Shown in pieces: positions 1-5,710 of a stretch of DNA of 10,779 bases (the stretch's first letter is position 1; the number at the start of each line of letters is the position of its first letter). The stretch covers positions 1 through 10,779 of the forward strand of contig URAQ01000035.1 of the NCBI GenBank assembly GCA_900545875.1, written 5' to 3'. Made by a program: the position numbers and the translations under genes. The notes beneath the pieces were generated by a model, which saw only the letters and a list, made by a program, of their open reading frames with translations, made no database searches and was not told where the DNA came from. The stretch comes from an uncultured Collinsella sp. GTDB lineage: Bacteria > Actinomycetota > Coriobacteriia > Coriobacteriales > Coriobacteriaceae.

Positions 1-392
1 GGAACGCCGACCTGACGGGCGAGCAGGATGTGCTCGCGGGTCTGAGCCATGGGGCCGTCGGTAGCGGCGATGACCAGGATAGCGCCGTCCATCTGAGCAG
101 CGCCGGAGATCATGTTCTTGACGTAGTCAGCGTGGCCCGGGCAGTCAACGTGAGCGTAGTGACGGGCAGCAGTCTCGTACTCGACGTGGGAGACGGAGAT
201 CGTAATGCCGCGCTCGCGCTCCTCGGGAGCCTTGTCGATGTTCTCGAACGCAGTGAAGTCAGCCTTGCAGCCCTCGGTCTCGGAGAGAACCTTGGTGATG
301 GCAGCGGTCAGCGTGGTCTTGCCGTGGTCGACGTGACCAATGGTGCCGATGTTAACATGCGGCTTAGTGCGCTCAAACTTCTCTTTGGCCAT
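1..392 (-). CDS. tuf: Elongation factor Tu, N-terminal part (gene runs off the left edge)
   Basis: EF-Tu is the GTPase that delivers aminoacyl-tRNA to the ribosomal A site. Reading the minus strand from the ATG at 392-390 gives [20 protein letters not shown] and continues through the P-loop (GHVDHGKTT), the RGITIS switch-I segment and the G3 motif DCPGHADY. These are the invariant G-domain motifs in their usual order. About 130 codons of a roughly 400-codon gene are present and the rest lies outside the window. The start is fixed by an AGAGGAGGG Shine-Dalgarno at 397-405, 4 nt upstream. The gene lies downstream of, and co-oriented with, tRNA-Tyr, tRNA-Thr and tRNA-Met. No confident separate promoter is visible between tRNA-Met and tuf, so co-transcription is likely but inferred. 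Confidence 0.97.
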   Translation of the reverse strand, partial: MAKEKFERTKPHVNIGTIGHVDHGKTTLTAAITKVLSETEGCKADFTAFENIDKAPEERERGITISVSHVEYETAARHYAHVDCPGHADYVKNMISGAAQMDGAILVIAATDGPMAQTREHILLARQVGV

Positions 393-440
393 AAAGCCCT
401 CCTCTAAACAGGTCGTCCCCGGACGGGACTTTGCCTTTAT

Positions 441-492
441 ACCATAGTGGCCTCTCAACATACTATTGAGAAGCCACCGTGTTACCTATGGT
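441..492 (-). other. Imperfect hairpin between tRNA-Met and tuf
   Basis: Positions 447-458 pair with 466-477 around a 7-nt loop. The only non-Watson-Crick position (452/472) is a G-U in minus-strand RNA. An outer 6-bp helix (441-446 with 487-492) can pair with the discriminator and CCA end of tRNA-Met, leaving a 9-nt bulge. No U-run follows the hairpin in the minus direction, so it does not look like an intrinsic terminator. A processing or structural element in the tRNA-tuf transcript is more plausible, but the role is inferred. Confidence 0.5.
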
Positions 493-565
493 AGCGGTGA
501 CTGGATTCGAACCAGTGACAACACGGGTATGAACCGTGCGCTCTGACCAACTGAGCTACACCGCC
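489..565 (-). tRNA. tRNA-Met (CAT anticodon), probably elongator
   Basis: The minus strand folds as a 77-nt cloverleaf including an encoded CCA (491-489). The acceptor GGCGGTG pairs with CACCGCT, the discriminator is A, and the T-loop is GGTTCGAATCC. The anticodon loop TTCATAC sits on a CACGG/CCGTG stem. The three consecutive G-C pairs of initiator tRNA are absent from the anticodon stem, and the body resembles Gram-positive elongator tRNA-Met. A lysidine-modified Ile(CAT) tRNA is the alternative. It lies 3 nt after tRNA-Thr in the same transcript. Confidence 0.93.
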
Positions 566-568
566 GGA

Positions 569-644
569 TGGAGCCTGCAACCAGACTTGAACTGGTGACC
601 TCTTCGTTACCAACGAAGTGCTCTACCGACTGAGCTATACAGGC
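569..644 (-). tRNA. tRNA-Thr (GGT anticodon)
   Basis: A 76-nt minus-strand cloverleaf with encoded CCA (571-569). The acceptor GCCTGTA pairs with TGCAGGC and the discriminator is U. The anticodon stem CTTCG/CGAAG carries the loop TTGGTAA, giving anticodon GGT, which reads ACC and ACU. The 3' end is 3 nt from tRNA-Met and the 5' end is 10 nt from tRNA-Tyr, so all three mature from one precursor. Confidence 0.96.
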
Positions 645-654
645 ACTTGACGGG

Positions 655-736
655 TGGGAGCTATAGGATTCGAACCTATGTAGGCAGAGCCAACGGGTTT
701 ACAGCCCGTCCCCATTAACCACTCGGGCAAACTCCC
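655..736 (-). tRNA. tRNA-Tyr (GTA anticodon), class II
   Basis: An 82-nt minus-strand tRNA with the long variable arm expected of bacterial tRNA-Tyr. The acceptor GGGAGTT pairs with AGCTCCC and the discriminator is A. The anticodon stem ACGGG/CCCGT encloses CTGTAAA, giving anticodon GTA. The CCA is not encoded: after the discriminator the sequence reads CCC, so the tail would need nucleotidyltransferase, unlike the two downstream tRNAs. It is the first gene of the tRNA-tuf cluster. Confidence 0.95.
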
Positions 737-798
737 AATCGTTCAAGTATCCGCAGGTCCTTTGGTCTTTTGGACCGCCGCCCCCGCGAACGAAGAAG

Positions 799-828
799 AT
801 AATACGATGCAACCTTGGGGGCTGTCAA
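799..828 (-). promoter_or_regulatory. Probable sigma70-type promoter of the tRNA-tuf operon
   Basis: On the minus strand a consensus -35 TTGACA (828-823) is followed after 18 nt by TATTAT (804-799). The expected start is near 792, giving a leader of about 55 nt before tRNA-Tyr at 736. The initial transcribed region is G-rich and contains a small GGTCC/GGACC hairpin (about 760-780). Position and hexamer quality fit a strong stable-RNA promoter. The call is based on sequence match alone. Confidence 0.65.
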
Positions 829-1043
829 CGAAAACCTCTAGATACACGGTGCCGGGCGTATCTATATAGTCGTGACCTGCGGTTTTGTTGAGTTTGGATA
901 TGAAGGACGGTGGTTTTGGATACTGAGGTGACTTTTCCCGAGGTAACACTTTGGTGTAGTAGAGTACACCTTCAGGATCGAACTTCGATAACAGCCTATT
1001 TGCACCTATATATAGGTCGAGATCGGGCTTCCGTGGCAGATTC

Positions 1044-1107
1044 GAGCGTGGATTATCTCCCACTTTTAGCGCGGCTCTAAGGCCAAAGTGGCAGATTATC
1101 CACGTTC
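1044..1107. repeat. Long imperfect palindrome / hairpin
   Basis: Positions 1044-1058 pair with 1093-1107 (15 positions, one mismatch and one G-T). The stem continues after a C/C mismatch with CCACTTT (1060-1066) against AAAGTGG (1085-1091). A small apical TTAG/CTAA may also form. The outer arms contain the AATCCACGCTCGA-type motif that recurs at 5148-5167 and 5201-5213, so this looks like one unit of a dispersed repeat family rather than a terminator. No T-run flanks it on either strand. Confidence 0.7.
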
Positions 1108-1124
1108 ATTCTCCAGGCGAGAGA
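1095..1124 (+). repeat. Dispersed repeat, left copy
   Basis: Thirty bases beginning ATTATCCACGTTCATTCTCC match positions 5148-5177 at 25 of 30 sites in the same orientation. The 3' half can form a small TCTC/GAGA stem in both copies. The two copies bracket the rpiR-GH1-PTS module. The 5' half also forms the right arm of the hairpin at 1044-1107. Confidence 0.7.
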
Positions 1125-1139
1125 ACTGTAAAGCGGCAA

Positions 1140-2012
1140 CTACTCGGGCCAGGCCAAAGTAGACCCATAGAGCGGCTCCCCCTTGGTGCAGGGGTAGCGA
1201 CTCAAGTAACACGACGATAGCAAGTCGAAAAAATAAGTCATGGCGTATTTCGAATAAACGCCGAGTCGGTCAATTCCGTTTCCCGCATTACCAAGACGAT
1301 ATACACGGTCAAAAGACCTCGATTTGTCATCGTTGCTAAACGCAGTAATTAGAATCTTCCTGCCCGAACGGCAATCAAGATACTCACGCGCCTGTGACGC
1401 AAATAGCCCGGAGACCGATACGAGAATTATCAATGACTGCGAAGCGTCTCCCATGTTTTTCAATTCCGCGACGTTAGCCCCAGCAACTATGCGAACTATC
1501 TTGCCCGCATAAAACATTTCCTGCTGAAATCGTACGAGATTGGCGCTCACATTATTGGTGCACCAGATTTCAACGTTTTTATGGCCATCAATTTCGTCGA
1601 CAAGATGCTTAATAGCGATATCGGACACGCCGCTTTCAACCTCAGCGAACATCTCGATCATGCGAACGTCGAGCTCTGCCCTGTACTCCTCGTAGCCAAA
1701 TTCCTCCTCTCGATGGCTTAAGTCGCTTGGAAAGACTGACTGAGTAAATGATTCTTTCAAATCGCTAAGAGACTGGTAGCCCAATCGATTGCAGAAACGA
1801 CGAACAGCGGAACGAGTCACGAATGCATCGCGGGTTATTGCGGCAACATTGATTTCGCTCGAACGCCTAATGTGAGCGATGAGATATCGAGCGATGGCGG
1901 CATCGTTTGACCCAAACTCGCTGTTGATGATGGAGCTAATGCGATTGAGCACATCGAAGTCATTGATATTCACGTGATCCCTCTTTCCGCTCTCCTCGAA
2001 ATCATGGTTCAT
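1140..2012 (-). CDS. MurR/RpiR-family transcriptional regulator with SIS domain
   Basis: The N-terminal part (about residues 25-90) matches the RpiR helix-turn-helix: an ARYLIAHIRRSSEINVAAIT-type helix, then RSAVRRFCNRLGYQSLSDLKESF, close to the family signature of a recognition helix followed by RFCxxLGYxxxxxLK. The C-terminal half (about 120-280) has the alternating strand-helix pattern of a SIS sugar-phosphate-binding domain (VEIWCTNNVSANL, SLIILVSVSG, RKILITAFSN). At 290 aa the length is normal. It is divergent from the GH1 and PTS genes, so it most likely controls them in response to a phospho-sugar; activator or repressor cannot be told. The ATG at 2012 has no good ribosome site, whereas the in-frame GTG at 1973 is preceded by AGAGGG (1979-1984) at 5 nt. 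The true product may therefore be 277 aa. Confidence 0.9.
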   Translation of the reverse strand: MNHDFEESGKRDHVNINDFDVLNRISSIINSEFGSNDAAIARYLIAHIRRSSEINVAAITRDAFVTRSAVRRFCNRLGYQSLSDLKESFTQSVFPSDLSHREEEFGYEEYRAELDVRMIEMFAEVESGVSDIAIKHLVDEIDGHKNVEIWCTNNVSANLVRFQQEMFYAGKIVRIVAGANVAELKNMGDASQSLIILVSVSGLFASQAREYLDCRSGRKILITAFSNDDKSRSFDRVYRLGNAGNGIDRLGVYSKYAMTYFFDLLSSCYLSRYPCTKGEPLYGSTLAWPE

Positions 2013-2015
2013 TTA

Positions 2016-2053
2016 TTGAATCAAACAGCTTTGGTCGTTCTCCTATGATTCAA
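2016..2053. promoter_or_regulatory. Candidate operator in the divergent rpiR / GH1 control region
   Basis: A perfect 8-bp inverted repeat, TTGAATCA (2016-2023) and TGATTCAA (2046-2053), has half-site centres 30 bp (about three helical turns) apart. The right half also forms a local TGATT-CA-AATCA palindrome (2046-2057). A TGACGTCA palindrome lies at 2060-2067 and a CATAAT -10-like hexamer at 2075-2080. A convincing -35 at normal spacing is not visible, so exact promoters are not called. Regulation by the adjacent RpiR protein is inferred from position. Confidence 0.4.
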
Positions 2054-2126
2054 ATCAGTTGACGTCATCTTAATCATAATTCCGCCACACGTATCCACCG
2101 TGTTTTGAGTGATGGAAAGGGGATTC

Positions 2127-3545
2127 ATGGGCAACGTGAACAACATGCCGTTTCTCTGGGGTTCCGCCACGGCGTCTTATCAGTGCGAGGGTGCCTGGAA
2201 CGAAGACGGCAAAGGCCTTGGTGAGTGGGATTTCTTTAGCCACACAAGCAATAAGAACATCAACCATGTTGACGGTGATGTATCTTGCGACTTCTACCAT
2301 CGCTATGAAGAAGATATCCGCATGATGAAAGAAGGCGGACAAAACACCTATCGCTTCTCTCTTTCATGGAGTCGAATCATCCCCACGGGTATCGGCGAAG
2401 TGAATGAAGAGGGTATCGATTTTTATAATCGGGTCATTGATTGCTGCCTCGAAAATGGCATAGAGCCCAACGTTACGCTGTTCCATTACGATCTGCCATT
2501 CACGCTTGCTTGCAAAGGCGGATGGCTGAATAACGACATGGCAGAGTGGTTCTGCAAATACGCCAAGATTTGCTTTGAGCGCTTTGGAGACCGCGTCAAA
2601 ATCTGGGCTACCGTTAACGAGCCGCATTTCTACAGCTACTGCGTAAACATGTTGGGCAACTATCCCCCCAATCGATCGCTCGATGTTCAGTCGTACATGC
2701 AGTTTCAGTACAACCTGATGCGCGCAAGCGCACTCGCAGTCCGAGCATATCGTCAAATGGGCTACGACGGCATCATCGGCGCCGTCCACGATGGCGGCGT
2801 TGTCGAACTCGACCCGGCAACCGAGCACCCTGATGACGTATTTCGATACGCAGACTTTTTCGCCAATCGCATGATTCTGGCACCAGCGCTTCAGGGTCAA
2901 CTGCCGCCAGAAATGGACGAAATCCTTGAAAAACTTGGCGTCTCGCTCTATCGATCCCCAAATGACGTAAAAGAATTCAGAGACGGTAAAGTCGATTTTA
3001 TTGGACTCAACGTGTATTGCCGAGAGTATGTAACCGACTGGCACGGTGGAGAGCTTGCCGTTTCGGCGAACAATAAGGGCAGTTCGAGCAAAAGGGTCGA
3101 AGGAAAATGCATTGCGCCCTTGTTTGAAAGCGCCCGCGACAGCAATGTTCCCCGCAATAAATGGGGCCGCGAAATACTCCCAAGTTGCATGTATTCAACC
3201 ATCATGGATGTCCACGAGCGCTATGACGCGCCCCGCATCTTTATTACGGAAAACGGACATGGCGCCTATGAGCAACCAGACACAGACGGAATGATCCACG
3301 ATGATGACCGCATCGAGCTTCTGGGCCAGTTCATCGAGCACATGATGAGGGCTAAGCGCGACGGCGCGCGCGTTGAGGGTTACTACCTCTGGTCGACGAT
3401 GGATCTGTATAGCTGGATCAACGGCTACGAAAAACGATACGGACTTGTCCATATCGACTTCGAGAACAATCTGGAGCGCACCCCCAAAAAGAGCTGGTAT
3501 TGGTACCGAGACCTTATCTCGAAGTATCAAGAGCAGGAAGGTTAG
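2127..3545 (+). CDS. GH1 6-phospho-beta-glycosidase (6-phospho-beta-galactosidase or -glucosidase)
   Basis: A cytoplasmic retaining glycosidase of family GH1, 472 aa from the chosen start, which is the usual family length. It opens with the canonical FLWGSATASYQCEG block. The acid/base Glu165 lies in TVNEP and the nucleophile Glu375 in ITENG. Near the C-terminus LYSWINGYEKRYG supplies Ser429, Lys436 and Tyr438, the phosphate-binding trio of 6-phospho-glycosidases; ordinary beta-glucosidases have Glu in place of that Ser. The Ser-Trp pair and the 7+2 spacing match LacG, as do the NKGSSSK and PKKSWYWY segments. Galactoside-6-phosphate is therefore a serious possibility beside glucoside-6-phosphate. 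The ATG at 2127 is preferred because AAAGGGG (2116-2122) lies 4 nt upstream; in-frame GTG 2109 and ATG 2112 overlap that site. The PTS gene begins 9 nt after its stop. Confidence 0.93.
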   Translation: MGNVNNMPFLWGSATASYQCEGAWNEDGKGLGEWDFFSHTSNKNINHVDGDVSCDFYHRYEEDIRMMKEGGQNTYRFSLSWSRIIPTGIGEVNEEGIDFYNRVIDCCLENGIEPNVTLFHYDLPFTLACKGGWLNNDMAEWFCKYAKICFERFGDRVKIWATVNEPHFYSYCVNMLGNYPPNRSLDVQSYMQFQYNLMRASALAVRAYRQMGYDGIIGAVHDGGVVELDPATEHPDDVFRYADFFANRMILAPALQGQLPPEMDEILEKLGVSLYRSPNDVKEFRDGKVDFIGLNVYCREYVTDWHGGELAVSANNKGSSSKRVEGKCIAPLFESARDSNVPRNKWGREILPSCMYSTIMDVHERYDAPRIFITENGHGAYEQPDTDGMIHDDDRIELLGQFIEHMMRAKRDGARVEGYYLWSTMDLYSWINGYEKRYGLVHIDFENNLERTPKKSWYWYRDLISKYQEQEG

Positions 3546-3554
3546 GAGAAAGAG

Positions 3555-4955
3555 ATGAAATATCAGGCAATGTCCGAAACAGTCCTAAAGGCTGTTGGCG
3601 GCAAAGAGAACATTACATCGGTAACTCATTGTGCGACACGCCTTCGCATCGACGCACGAGACACCTCGATCATCGATCTCCAGCTCGCCAAATCGGCCGA
3701 TCAGGCGCTCGGGGCAGTAGTCAGCGGTGGCCAGCTTCAGGTGATCATCGGCCCCAACGTCACCGAGGCTTACAACGACTTCCTCGACTTCGCGGGAATC
3801 GAAGTCGGCGGTGGCACGGTTGCCGACGATGCCCAAACCGCCAAAGACCTTGCAGAAGGCATTAAAAGCGGTAACACCGCCATGGGCTTGATTGAGAAAT
3901 TCGGGAACGTCTCTGCACAGGTATTCATGCCCATCGTCCCGGCGCTCATCGTTGGCGGACTCATTCTTTCGATCAAGAATCTCCTGGTCAATTATTGCGG
4001 ATTAAGCACCGATAGCGGAACCGCCCAGGTCCTGTTGGCGATCTTTAGCGCTTCGTTTAGCTTCTTGCCCGTTTATCTTGGTTATCAGCTCGCAGCCGTC
4101 ATGAAGATGCAGCCCATCATGGGCGCATTGCTGGGCGCGATCATGATCAGCTCGTCCATTAGCGGTGCCGAGGGTCTCGACTTTCTTGGTATCCCCATCC
4201 CGACGAACGACTATTCGAGTACGGTAGTGCCCATCGTACTGGGCGTTGTGTTCATGTACTTTGTCGACCGCAGCCTTCAGAAGATCATTCCCGACGTTAC
4301 CAAACTGTTCTTGAAGCCGCTGCTCACCATGATCATCGTCGTGCCCGTCGAGCTGATTATCCTTGGCCCCGCCGGCAGCATGATGGGCTACGCGCTGAGT
4401 GATGCCGTCACGTGGCTTATGGACAACGTGGCATTTATCGCTACTCCGATCCTGGCAGCCCTTAACCCCTATTTCGTCATGCTCGGTCTCGATAAGGCTT
4501 ACATCGCAATCGAAGTTACGAGCCTGGCGCAGCTCGGTTGGGCACCCATTATCTTTGGATTCATCTCGAACCTCTGCATTGGCGGCACGAGCCTCGCCCT
4601 GGCAACTGCCATGAAGGGAAACAAGGAGAAGAAGGGTATGGTCACCACGGTTGCCGTTACCGCACTCTGTGGCGTAACCGAGCCCGCGTTCTACGGTTGC
4701 CTCATCGAGCGTCCCCGCCTGCTTGTCGGCACGGCAATCGGCGCGCTCTGCGCTGGACTCCCTGCAGGCATCTTTGTTCTGAAAGAGTATGTTGCGGGAG
4801 CATGCCCCGGCCTTCTTTCGGCACTCATCTTTATCGCTCCCGATGGGTCCATGGGCAACTTCGTGCTGGCATGCGTTGTCGCCATCATCGCCATCGTCGT
4901 CTCTTTCATCGCTGCACGCGTAATCATCAAGAAGAACCCCAGCTATATTGAGTAG
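3555..4955 (+). CDS. PTS transporter EIIBC, glucose/beta-glucoside superfamily
   Basis: A 466-aa membrane permease that takes up and phosphorylates a sugar. The N-terminal EIIB domain (about residues 1-80) contains GGKENITSVTHCATRLRI with Cys26 as the expected phosphorylated cysteine. After a linker, the EIIC domain (about 105-460) has roughly ten hydrophobic segments and the conserved substrate-region motif GVTEP (373-377). There is no C-terminal EIIA domain and no EIIA gene nearby, so a glucose-type EIIA must act in trans. The start is set by AGGAGAAAGAG just upstream. Tight coupling to the phospho-glycosidase gene indicates a beta-glycoside substrate, and the module has no other enzymes. 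Specificity beyond beta-glycoside cannot be read from sequence alone. Confidence 0.93.
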   Translation: MKYQAMSETVLKAVGGKENITSVTHCATRLRIDARDTSIIDLQLAKSADQALGAVVSGGQLQVIIGPNVTEAYNDFLDFAGIEVGGGTVADDAQTAKDLAEGIKSGNTAMGLIEKFGNVSAQVFMPIVPALIVGGLILSIKNLLVNYCGLSTDSGTAQVLLAIFSASFSFLPVYLGYQLAAVMKMQPIMGALLGAIMISSSISGAEGLDFLGIPIPTNDYSSTVVPIVLGVVFMYFVDRSLQKIIPDVTKLFLKPLLTMIIVVPVELIILGPAGSMMGYALSDAVTWLMDNVAFIATPILAALNPYFVMLGLDKAYIAIEVTSLAQLGWAPIIFGFISNLCIGGTSLALATAMKGNKEKKGMVTTVAVTALCGVTEPAFYGCLIERPRLLVGTAIGALCAGLPAGIFVLKEYVAGACPGLLSALIFIAPDGSMGNFVLACVVAIIAIVVSFIAARVIIKKNPSYIE

Positions 4956-5056
4956 ATGCCCGCTGTTTGCATTGGGGACATCCTCGGCAGACCATTAGCA
5001 AGAACCCAAGAAGTCCCTTAGGAGCTCGATTAATCCATTCGGATTCCTGAGGCACA

Positions 5057-5095
5057 AACGACCCCGATTCCACAATGAAATCGGGGTCGTTGTTT
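5057..5095 (+). terminator. Intrinsic terminator after the PTS gene
   Basis: A perfect 13-bp stem (5057-5069 with 5079-5091, core CGACCCCGATT/AATCGGGGTCG) with a 9-nt loop, followed by GTTT and T-rich sequence. It lies about 100 nt after the EIIBC stop and closes the GH1-PTS operon. Confidence 0.88.
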
Positions 5096-5147
5096 CTAAA
5101 GCCGTCGATAGACAATCGGTGTTTACCTTAGCTCCCTATCCAAGTTA

Positions 5148-5177
5148 ATTATCCACGCTCGTTCTCCGGTCGGGAGA
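5148..5177 (+). repeat. Dispersed repeat, right copy
   Basis: Begins ATTATCCACGCTCGTTCTCC and matches 1095-1124 at 25 of 30 sites in the same orientation. The end forms a TCTCC-GGTC-GGGAGA mini-hairpin. Differences between copies include T/C and A/G changes, consistent with an old duplication or a dispersed family. Confidence 0.7.
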
Positions 5178-5200
5178 TTTTCTTCGCTCGCGTGTCCAGA

Positions 5201-5213
5201 AATCCACGCTCGA
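5201..5213 (+). repeat. Short dispersed-repeat fragment AATCCACGCTCGA
   Basis: Thirteen bases identical to the reverse complement of 1042-1054, and sharing TCCACGCTCG with 5152-5161. The window therefore has four related copies of this core, one of them inverted, all in intergenic DNA. Confidence 0.6.
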
Positions 5214-5247
5214 GCAGGACATCCAGGTCCGCACCCGCCCTTGTCTC

Positions 5248-5294
5248 GATCTGTAACAGCAAGAGGCCTATTCCGCTTCTACATGTTACAGATC
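5248..5294. repeat. 47-bp inverted-repeat element, copy 1
   Basis: Perfect 11-bp arms GATCTGTAACA (5248-5258) and TGTTACAGATC (5284-5294). An inner stem AAGAGG/CCGCTT (5261-5266 with 5273-5278, one mismatch) has a 6-nt loop. It shares arms and exact length with 5328-5374. No T-run follows. Confidence 0.75.
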
Positions 5295-5327
5295 AGGATA
5301 TTCCTAAAACACCCTAAGTTTCATCTC

Positions 5328-5374
5328 AATCTGTAACAGTTAGATGCCAAATATCGGTCTTGGTGTTACAGATT
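5328..5374. repeat. 47-bp inverted-repeat element, copy 2
   Basis: Perfect 11-bp arms AATCTGTAACA (5328-5338) and TGTTACAGATT (5364-5374). The outermost pair is A-T here and G-C in copy 1, a compensatory change. The interior differs in sequence from copy 1 but again offers a short inner stem (AGA..CC with GG.TCT). The copies start 80 bp apart. Confidence 0.75.
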
Positions 5375-5448
5375 TAGACAAACTGGAGGACGAGACAAAC
5401 CAAAAACGGGATGGGCGCTAACCCGATGGCGCACCACCTAAATAGAAA

Positions 5449-5479
5449 CGGGCCCTGTCCCATATAGAGACAGAGCCCG
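5449..5479 (-). terminator. Intrinsic terminator of tRNA-Thr(TGT)
   Basis: Arms 5449-5459 and 5469-5479 form an 11-position stem with one mismatch and a 9-nt loop. In the minus direction it is followed by TTTCTATTT. It lies 10 nt after the encoded CCA of tRNA-Thr. Confidence 0.85.
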
Positions 5480-5488
5480 AAACTCTCA

Positions 5489-5563
5489 TGGAGCCAGTGA
5501 CAGGAATCGAACCTGCAACCCACTGATTACAAATCAGTTGCGCTACCGTTGCGCCACACTGGC
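5489..5563 (-). tRNA. tRNA-Thr (TGT anticodon)
   Basis: A 75-nt minus-strand cloverleaf including an encoded CCA (5491-5489). The acceptor GCCAGTG pairs perfectly with CACTGGC and the discriminator is U. The anticodon stem CTGAT/ATCAG carries loop TTTGTAA, giving anticodon TGT, which reads ACA and ACG. It is a solitary transcription unit with its own promoter and terminator. Confidence 0.96.
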
Positions 5564-5593
5564 ACACTTGGCGCTTTCACGCGAAGCGAGTTA

Positions 5594-5622
5594 AGAATAA
5601 AGGAATTGCGGACGGGGCGCAA
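5594..5622 (-). promoter_or_regulatory. Probable promoter of tRNA-Thr(TGT)
   Basis: Minus-strand TTGCGC (5622-5617), a 17-nt spacer and TATTCT (5599-5594). The predicted start near 5587 gives a leader of about 24 nt before the tRNA 5' end at 5563. Confidence 0.5.
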
Positions 5623-5710
5623 CAGGCCGCACGGCGTTATACAAATATGCAAAATCCAGCAACAACGCGTACCAGGCCCGTTCATTTCTGTCAGTGCGCC
5701 CTCAATCTTA

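Larger units (their letters stand above)
737..1139. other. Non-coding stretch, palindrome-dense, between tRNA-Tyr and the rpiR gene
   Basis: No convincing gene is present. Beyond the tRNA-tuf promoter the segment carries a series of inverted repeats: TAGATAC/GTATCTA (839-864), GGTGTA/TACACC (953-970), ATCGAA-C-TTCGAT (977-989), the perfect 14-bp palindrome ACCTATATATAGGT (1004-1017) and the large hairpin at 1044-1107. An open frame on the minus strand (1063-743) starts with GTG inside the large hairpin and runs through the tRNA promoter, so it is probably not translated. The segment may be a decayed or structured intergenic repeat. Confidence 0.6.
4956..5488. other. Intergenic stretch: terminator, repeat fragments and paired inverted-repeat elements
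   Basis: There is no gene in these 533 bases. In order they hold about 100 featureless bases, the PTS operon terminator (5057-5095), two TCCACGCTCG-type dispersed-repeat fragments (5148-5177 and 5201-5213), two 47-bp inverted-repeat elements (5248-5294 and 5328-5374) and the tRNA-Thr terminator (5449-5479). Open frames here are short and have neither ribosome sites nor recognisable protein character. Confidence 0.7.

Noticed and set aside
436..458. Separate tuf promoter (minus-strand TATAAA with TTGAGA)
   Set aside because: The two hexamers are only 11 nt apart, far below a functional spacer, and the TTGAGA is part of the hairpin.
743..1063. 106-codon open frame on the minus strand upstream of tRNA-Tyr
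   Set aside because: It begins with GTG inside a palindrome, has no ribosome site, runs straight through the TTGACA-N18-TATTAT promoter of the tRNA operon and resembles no family I recognise.
1044..1107. Intrinsic terminator for the rpiR gene
   Set aside because: Neither strand has a T-run after the stem, and the loop and bulges are large; it fits a dispersed repeat better.
4927..5115. 62-codon minus-strand frame across the PTS gene end and terminator
   Set aside because: It reads through the perfect terminator stem, overlaps the EIIBC 3' end and has no protein-like character.
5248..5374. CRISPR array reading of the two ATCTGTAACA elements
   Set aside because: Only two units, each an inverted repeat with a short centre; there are no 24-36 bp direct repeats with regular spacers and no cas genes.
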